NCBI GenBank assembly: GCA_022701365.1
Contig: JAKUHH010000049.1
Location: 301,190-365,189 of the forward strand
Length of the DNA: 64,000 nucleotides
Reading direction: 5' to 3'
From: Mycocentrospora acerina
Taxonomy: Eukaryota > Ascomycota > Dothideomycetes > Pleosporales
This document shows positions 57,191 to 64,000 of the stretch, in pieces (positions within the stretch are counted from its first letter, which is position 1; each line of letters begins with the position of its first letter). Below the pieces are notes generated by a model. That model was not told the origin of the DNA and did no database searches. It saw only the letters and a program-made list of their open reading frames with translations. Both the position numbers and the translations under genes were made by a program.

Positions 57191-60100
57191 GATAACTCTT
57201 AATCTCTTAAATGCTAGAGCTTTTGTTAGTACTAAGTAAAGAGTAACTAGCAGTTTATAAAGTAAGTTTCTAGTTCCTAGTTATTTTTGCTTAGTAAGTA
57301 ACCTTTCTATTTAACTAAGTACTTAATTCTTTGTTTAGTTCTTTAATAGTTAAGGATTTTCTTAACTTTATAGCTATTATTAATGTTAGGCTTAAAGTAG
57401 AATATTTGTTAAATTAGTATTTCTAGGTTAGCAGGTTCTAATAGAGAGATATAGAATACTAGGTAGATTTTAGCGTCTTTAGGGAGTTTAAGTTTGTAGT
57501 TAACTAGTCCCTTTAGTTTAATAATAAAAAATAGTCTAACTTTAATGTAGTCTAATTTCTTACTTAGTCTTTTTATTCTAAGGTTTTTTATAAGAAGATA
57601 CACTTTATCCCCCTTCTTAAGCTAAGGTGCTGTTTTTCTTTTTCTATTTATATAAGCAATAGCTTTTTACTGTGCTATTTTAATATTTTCTTTTAATTTT
57701 TTATATACTTTCTTTAGTTCTTCTACTGTAATTACTACTAATTCTATTTATAGACTAGGAAATATTTATGTAAAGAGATTTAGGTGTTATCTGTAGTTTA
57801 TAAAGTACAGTATTATGCCTATTGCTTTTAATAGTTTATTATTATAAGCTATCTGTGCTATTAGTAGTAGTAATACTTAATTATTTTATTATTAATTACT
57901 ATATATCTGTAGGTAAGTTTCTATAGTTTAATTTATTCTTTCTATTTATCTATCTGTCTGTAGATAATAGGCAGTAGATAGTTTTTATTTTATTCTTATT
58001 ACAGCTATTAAGGTTATCTAATAGTTTAATATAAATAATTTATCTCTGTTACTAATAATTAATTCTAGGATACTATAGTTTTGTACTATTTAATCTAAGA
58101 TTATATATCCTAGCTATATTACATTATAATTATCTTAGAATAGTATTATCTTAGCGTACTTTATAAGTCTGTTAATAATAACTAGTATTGCGTTATAAGC
58201 AATATTAGTAACAAGGTCTTTAGAGTTTAGTAAGCTAGTAACAAAGTCTATAGTAATATCTGTCTAAGGTGCCTTAGGTGCTTAGATTAGCTGCATTTCT
58301 CTATACTTAGTATATGTACTATGCTTATTTTGTTAACAGTGTAAGTATTTCTTAATGTAAGCTATAATTTTTTCTTTTATATGCAAAAACTTATAGTTTT
58401 ATTATATAAGCTCTATTATTCTAGTAATTCTAGGATATCTATGTACTAGGTTATTATAGTAGTCTCTAATAACTTATTCTTATAATTCTTCTAGTACATT
58501 TAGTAGAATATTTTCTTTATTCTTAATTTGTAATATGTTGTTTAGCTGCTAAGATAGTCTAATTAATTTATTTCTATTAACTTACAGTATTACTAACTAA
58601 ATAATTTCTTTTTCTCTTATAATGTTAGTTCTCTTACTTAAAGTATTAGCTTATCTGTTATCTTTTCTTAGTGTATACAGGACTTTAAACTTATATTATC
58701 TTAACATTTTAGACTATCTAACTTATTATTAGTTAAGTACTTTAGTAGTTATAAAGTAGAGTAAGTTCTTATAGTTAGTGTAGATTATAAGGTTTAAATA
58801 GCTTTTTGCGTAAATTCTCTAATATTATAATGCAGAAATAATTGCTATAAGTTCTTTGTTATACACATTATATCTTTCTTCTAGTCTACTAAACTTGCAA
58901 GAATAGTATGCAATAAGATGCTACTTACTGTTATGTTCTTAACAAGCGCATGCTCTTAATGCTAAATCTAATATATTAGTTTTAATTTATAAAGGTTCTT
59001 TGCTGCAAAAGGCTACTATAGTTAGTAGCTTAATACATGCTTGCTTAAGTAATTAAAAAGCAGTTTCCTGCTTATTTTTCTACTAGAATATTATTTCTTT
59101 CTGCATAAGCTTAGTAAGTAGTATTGCATAGCATAAATAGTCTTTTATAAATCTTTAGTTAAAGTTATAAAATCCTAAGAATACCTATATTTCTTTTACT
59201 ATTTTTAGTTGTAGCTATTCTTTTACAGTTCTAGTCTTTTCTTTACTTATTTATACTCCTTCTATTCCTACTATAAAGCTTAGGAATTCTACTTTAGTTT
59301 TATAGAACTTACATTTCTCTAGTTTAAGCTATAGTTTAGCTTTCTCTAATGCTATAAGTACCTTCTTAATATGCTTAATATGTTCTTTTATATTATCTAA
59401 GTAAATAAGGATGTTATCTAGGTAAGTAATAGCAAATATATCTAAGTACTCTTATAGTACATTATTTATTAGTGCTTAGTATATTACTAGTGCATTAGTA
59501 AGACGAAAAGGCATAACAGTATATTTGTAGTGTCTGTAGCGCGTTTAAAAAGCAGTCTTCTATTCTTTACCTTACTTTATTTATATTAAGTTATACACGC
59601 CTCTTAAGTCTAAGGCTATAAAGATCTTTGCTTAGAAAAGTCTATCTTATAACTCTAATATATTTAGTAGTAGATATCTGTTCTTAATTATAATATTATT
59701 TAACTTCTAGTAGTTAATATATAGTTAAAAGGTTCTGTCTTTCTTAAGTATAAAGAGGATAAAGTAACCTACTAGTAATTCTAATTCCTTAATAAATCCT
59801 TTCTTAAGATTCTTAGCTATATACTTGCAAAGTACTTTAAGCTCTTTCTTTAATAATCTATATATTAGCTTAAAAGTTAGTTACTTTCTTTCTTACAGGA
59901 TAATTTTATAATCTTAAGGCTAATGCTTAGCTAGCATAGCTGCACCTAACTCTTCCTAAAAGAGGTAGTCCTATGCTTAATACTCTTTAAAGATAACAGG
60001 AGTTATATGTTCTTTTACTTTTCTATAAGTTTCTTCTTAAACTCTTACTTTATAACTTATAGAGCTATTAGTGTCTGCAGAGTTAACTCTTACTATGTTA

Positions 60101-62167
60101 AAGATATCTTTCTTTAAAGTAATATTATTAATTATCTTCTTATCTACCTTTATTTAATAATAAAGTATAGGCTTTAATATAGTTGTACAGGTACATTACT
60201 TAAAAGTAAGACTCTTACTTGCCTATAATATTATTAGGTTATACTTTTATAACTAAAGAAGTCTTAAAACAATATTATAAGTAGCTATCCTAAAGATATT
60301 AAAAGTAATCTATTCCTAGTGTAACTAGATCTAAAGAGTAATATTATGCGTTTTATGTATAATCTCTAACTCTTCTAGTATTAGTTACCTATTTATAACT
60401 ACTATAGGGTAGAGTTATTTTTTCTTAATAGGTAATAGTCTAGCTATCTATACTGCTCTTAATAATATAAAGTTTATTTATGCTCTTAAGTTAAGTAGTG
60501 CCTTTATCTAGTATCTGTTAAGTCTTACTAATAGCTTAACTAATGTCTTAGAATTTATTATATTAAGTTGTCTAGCGTTATTCTAGGTGCGTAGTGCTAA
60601 CCTAAAAAAGGCTAGTTTTAAAATCTATTAATGCGCTTTATATCTGCATGCTTTACGCATTTAAGGTTTATATAAGTAATCTATTAGTATTAGTTATAGA
60701 CTCTATTTACTGTAAGTTTTATCTAGAAGATCTCTACTAGATTATTAGTTCTAGGAAAATGCATTTTATTACACTTATCTTAGAGGTAGTTTTTATATTT
60801 ATTGTGCTTATAGTTATACTATTAGTACTTATATTTATTTCTGCGTGCTAGAAACTATCTTAACTCTACTTTTTTACTGTAGTAGTCTGTATATAGATTA
60901 TAAGAGTATGCTATCTATAATATAGCTACATAATTCTTATTTCTGTAATCTAGGTAGTATCTTAGTTATACTAAATTAAGAGTATTAGTGTTATTCCTGC
61001 TAAGCTTATTATCCTAACTGTTTAGTAGTATATTTTCTTGTGTTCCTTTAGTAAATACCTAGGTGTCTTTAGATAAGCTTAGTATTGCTAATTATGCTAG
61101 TGTCTATAGAGTTAATTAGGATTCTAAGGTGTTAATAACTACCTAGTTATTATCTAAATCCTTGTAGAAGGCGTCTTTTATGTCTAGAAGTACAAATGTA
61201 ATTGCATTTACCTGTCTAGTAACTATATTCTTAGATCTATAGTTTCTAGATATATAGCCTAGCTTACTACAGCTATAATAAGTTCACGTAGACTTATTAT
61301 AGTTATTATTACTGTTCCTAGTATCCTTTTGCAGATTTTCTTTGTACTCTTAGCGTTTATTAATATTATTAAGGTGCATAGATTTAGGTCCTTAAGAGCT
61401 ATAGATTCTGTTGCTCCTTCCTTAATATCTAGATTATTATCTATAATTAAATTATTAAGTTATATTAGCAGTATATAGTAGTTGTTGTCTACAGTTGTTG
61501 TTAGTAGATCTATATCTAGGTTAAGGTTAACTGTCTTATTGTAGTTCTATAGATAGCTTATAGAGAGTAATGTTAATGCTAATTACTACTTTAACTAGTT
61601 TACTTAGGCTGTTAAGTATAGAACTACTTCTTATAAGTTCTTCCTTAACTTTAAGCTTAAGCCTTTAGCAGAATATAGTTATAAGTGCTTTGTTGTCCTA
61701 GTCTATAAGTAATATATACTGCTAAAAAGTTGTAGCATATTTAGCAGCAGAGTAGGTTTGCCTAAGCATCTAGATAGATCTACTAGTAGTAGTTGCTTTA
61801 TTAGCAAGTCTAAACACCTTGTAAGTGTGTTCCTTAAATTTACTAAAGTCTCTTATCTAGAGCTCTACTTTATTAGATGTATTACTGTTTATATACTTAA
61901 TTATAAAGGGTTTAATCTATTAAAAGGCTTATCCTCTTATATAGGTTAAAGCTAGTAAGACATATTTATCTTCTAAGATTTATTCTCCCTAGAAGTTAAA
62001 GAAGAAGTCTAACTAGAGAAGCTATTTATCTAGTTTCTTCTTGTCTCTATAATAGAAGTTAGAGTTAGCAACTTTGTAGCTTCTGTAGTAGCTAACAAAG
62101 AGTTCCTAAGTACTGCTAGAGGTAGCACTATTTCTTAAGTTATTACTTATCTTAAGGGTATTTAAAA

Positions 62168-62655
62168 TATTAAGATCCTGTTCTGTACTTAATCTTAGTA
62201 GTTAATAACTTTTTAATACTAGTACTAATATAGAACAGGTTTAAGGTTAGTTCTTAGGGATAGAGTAGGTTTAGAGAAATAAGGTTAGTTTAATGCATGT
62301 ATTAATAATACACTGTAATTAAGAGTAAGAAGCAATAAGTAGATTAATTAACAAGGTTAAACATATTACTATAAGGGTAGTGTTCCTATTATTTATATAC
62401 ATAATAGAGGAATCTTATAAGTCTCTTATAAATTATAGTTATTAGTTAAGACAGCTTATAATATGTAAAGTTAAGCTCCTAGCTTACAATATTAGAAGTT
62501 AAGCTTACCTATTATATGTCCTAGCTTACTCTGCTAAGAGTTAAGCTAGTTATGTGACTACTCCTTACTAAAGGGCTAGGCCTATACAATCCTTTAGTTA
62601 AGGGGTTTGTACTTTTCTGGTTCTAGCCTGGAGGTCGTAGAATCTGATCGTAACA
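62168..62655 (-). repeat. 5' LTR of the gypsy element
   Basis: 488 bp. In plus-strand reading it begins TATTAAGATCC (TGTTAAG after G-to-A) and ends GATCGTAACA. It differs from the 3' LTR by transitions only, as far as I can read. Its last 166 bp are included in the duplicated segment around the N. Confidence 0.93.
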
Positions 62656-62976
62656 TAAGTCCCCTATATCTGTAATCTGCCTTGCTAGTTGCAAGTGCAA
62701 CAAGAAGACAGTTGCTAGCAAAGTTAAGGCTTNTATTAGAAGTTAAGCTTACCTATTATATGTCCTAGCTTACTCTGCTAAGAGTTAAGCTAGTTATGTG
62801 ACTACTCCTTACTAAAGGGCTAGGCCTATACAATCCTTTAGTTAAGGGGTTTGTACTTTTCTGGTTCTAGCCTGGAGGTCGTAGAATCTGATCGTAACAT
62901 AAGTCCCCTATATCTGTAATCTGCCTTGCTAGTTGCAAGTGCAACAAGAAGACAGTTGCTAGCAAAGTTAAGGCTT
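62490..62976 (+). repeat. Exact 243-bp direct duplication around a single N (assembly artefact)
   Basis: 62490-62732 and 62734-62976 read identically, separated by one N at 62733. Exact identity in DNA where the two LTRs differ at many sites, plus the N, indicates an unmerged overlap of two contig ends rather than a biological repeat. Confidence 0.92.
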
Positions 62977-63312
62977 AAAAGTATTTATTAGAGGCTGCTG
63001 TTATTAATAAGATAGAGACTAAAGCTTCTACACCTTTAAAGAGGGTATTATATCCTCTTATGTCTCTTTTGTGCCTCTTGCTAATTTAACTAAGAGAAGT
63101 ATAGTAGTTTTATTTTTAGCAAGGCTTTAGATAATGCTTGCTGTGCTAAGGAGCTAATAAATAAGATTACTGCACTTATAGCAGAGAAGGCAACTGCTGT
63201 GTCTGCTTATAAAAGTGCTATTACTAAGAAGGTTACTTCCCTCTAGAAGAAGTTAGCAGATCTTTCTGCTCTTAGTAAGTAGATAGCTAGTATCTTTCTA
63301 GTAGTCTTTAGG
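62977..63312 (+). pseudogene. Degenerate coding relic interrupted by the gypsy insertion
   Basis: Plus-strand reading just before the left LTR (56090-56159) continues in frame after the right target duplication, and further coding-like text follows to about 63312. It includes an Ala/Lys/Glu-rich, coiled-coil-like part (KALDNACCAKELINKITAL). Stops are TAA/TAG. It is probably an older transposon gene that was the landing site; the family is not recognised. Confidence 0.45.
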
Positions 63313-64000
63313 TAAGAATAGGGGATTCTAAGCTATAATAAGCTATTAGGTTAAGTTTTTATAGTATAAAGGATTTTGTCTTTAGAGTTTATAGGATTAA
63401 TACCCTAGGCTTTATTTGCTCTTTATAAATAGAATTTCTTTCTTTCTTCTAACTTAGTCCCTTTTGCATTTCCTAGTTAATTTCTTACTTTATTAAGTTG
63501 CCTTCATTCTGTTTATTTTAATAGTAATTTTTGTAGACTATTATAGGCTGTAATAGCCTATACTAAGTGTTTGCTAGATTCTAGGGCTAGTACTAGACTA
63601 ATAGATACTTTTAATGTCTAAAGTGCCTTTAAACACCTCTAAAAACCCTTTTTATAGGGAAAATAGGTAAAAGTAACTCTAGTTTTGTTACTTTTTGCTA
63701 TTAAGTCTTATTATTTCCCTTTTCTTTTAGGGGTTGCCTACAATGCTTTAGTATAGACTTCTTTTGCCTTTTTAGGGTTACTCTTTCTTTTAGCTAGAAC
63801 TTTTAGAGTACCTTAGCTAAAATGTTTAGACCTAGTTCTTAAGAGTCCTCTTCTTTTAGGTAACCTGTCTAATAGACTAAGTATTCCTATTAGTCTGTGT
63901 CTTTTTATTTTCTTTTAATAATGTAGTTTACCTTATACACATTATTACTAAACTTACGTAAACTTACCAACTTTGCCTTTTTCAGCGCGTCTGTTCTGAC
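63313..64000. other. Right edge of the AT-rich block
   Basis: RIP-like AT-rich DNA with no readable frame. The last 20 bases are less AT-biased, which could mark another element edge, but the window ends there. Confidence 0.4.

Larger units (their letters stand above)
56160..62655 (-). mobile_element. Complete, RIP-inactivated Ty3/gypsy-type LTR retrotransposon
   Basis: 6.5 kb bounded by two 488-bp LTRs (56160-56647 and 62168-62655) and the target duplication TAAGT (56155-56159 and 62656-62660). Coding relics lie on the minus strand in gypsy order, reverse transcriptase before integrase. They include a YLDN remnant of YLDD at 59413-59424, an FLGF-type connection motif near 59161-59182, an integrase remnant of the STAYHPQTDGQTE pattern at about 57905-57964, and a pol C-terminal stretch at 57409-57603. 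A polypurine tract AAAGAAGGAGGATAA (56648-56662, minus strand) abuts the left LTR, which is therefore the 3' LTR. All frames are broken, so the element cannot move by itself. Confidence 0.93.
53870..64000. other. AT-rich, RIP-like repeat block
   Basis: From a poly-T run at 53948-53965 onward the sequence becomes very AT-rich. TA, CTA and TAG words dominate, and CA and TG are scarce except in the two solo LTRs. No intact gene occurs. Remaining coding relics have stops at TAG/TAA where CAG/CAA would fit. This is the signature of repeat-induced point mutation. The listed mobile elements account for about 7 kb. The rest (53.97-55.06, 55.27-55.72 and 63.3-64 kb) holds unassigned degenerate relics. 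Confidence 0.85.

Noticed and set aside
57409..57603. 64-codon minus-strand frame as a separate gene
   Set aside because: It reads as the C-terminal part of a gypsy pol protein and lies inside the mutated retrotransposon.
61758..61949. 63-codon plus-strand frame in the AT-rich block
   Set aside because: It lies inside the retrotransposon on the strand opposite to pol, is short, and has no recognisable similarity.
62734..62976. Third partial LTR copy to the right of the gypsy element
   Set aside because: It is an exact repeat of the preceding 243 bp next to an N, so it is an assembly artefact rather than another insertion.

Overview
The window looks like nuclear DNA of a filamentous ascomycete, probably a dothideomycete such as a member of the Pleosporales (lineage is inference). 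The signs are short introns of about 45-60 nt with GTRNGT donors, CTAAC-type branch points and CAG/TAG acceptors; a Ste12 factor with C-terminal zinc fingers; typical fungal families (Zn2Cys6, RTA1-like, rhodopsin-like membrane protein, Ecm4-type GST); and a sharp change at about 53.9 kb from ordinary gene-bearing DNA to a block of more than 10 kb of very AT-rich, TpA-saturated DNA that looks mutated by RIP (repeat-induced point mutation). Exon structures below were worked out by hand from splice signals, frame continuity and family resemblance. Every multi-exon model sums to a multiple of three.

Layout. 1-5.3 kb: no convincing gene, then the promoter of ste12. 5.3-7.7 kb: STE12. 9.2-14.8 kb: three minus-strand housekeeping genes (MTO1 tRNA modification, mitochondrial SSB, WDR70-like). 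15.9-18.1 kb: an atypical short-chain dehydrogenase and an Ecm4-type glutathione transferase, tail to tail. 18.1-22.8 kb: a gene-poor stretch. 22.8-25.3 kb: a PAF-acetylhydrolase-like lipase divergent from a caleosin-like protein. 26-34 kb: MFS transporter, F-box protein, RTA1-like protein and MARVEL protein, all on plus. 35-37.7 kb: a seven-exon Zn2Cys6 factor. 39.3-40.1 kb: a membrane-protein pseudogene with three in-frame TAGs. 40.4-44.3 kb: ALE1 lysophospholipid acyltransferase divergent from CWC27. 45.1-53.8 kb: a small basic protein, a rhodopsin-like membrane protein, centromeric histone H3, a derlin and an S1/P1 nuclease.

AT-rich block, 53.9-64 kb. It holds a complete but dead Ty3/gypsy-type retrotransposon on the minus strand (two 488-bp LTRs, target duplication TAAGT) carrying an extra antisense reading frame. 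Two solo LTRs have perfect 5-bp target duplications (AGATC and GTATG). There is also a 35-bp minisatellite, relics of older elements, and an exact 243-bp duplication around a single N that is almost certainly an assembly error.

How the genes relate. Most are independent housekeeping genes. Four head-to-head pairs probably share promoters: lipase/caleosin, ALE1/CWC27, CenH3/derlin and, more loosely, WDR70/SDR. MTO1 and the mitochondrial SSB are adjacent and both serve mitochondrial nucleic acids. I found no secondary-metabolite cluster and no clearly new multi-gene system. The most unusual items are the antisense frame in the retrotransposon, a ste12 intron whose retention would keep the frame but disrupt a zinc finger, an apparent coding relic inside the F-box intron, the TAG-interrupted pseudogene, and the caleosin-like protein with a degenerate calcium site.
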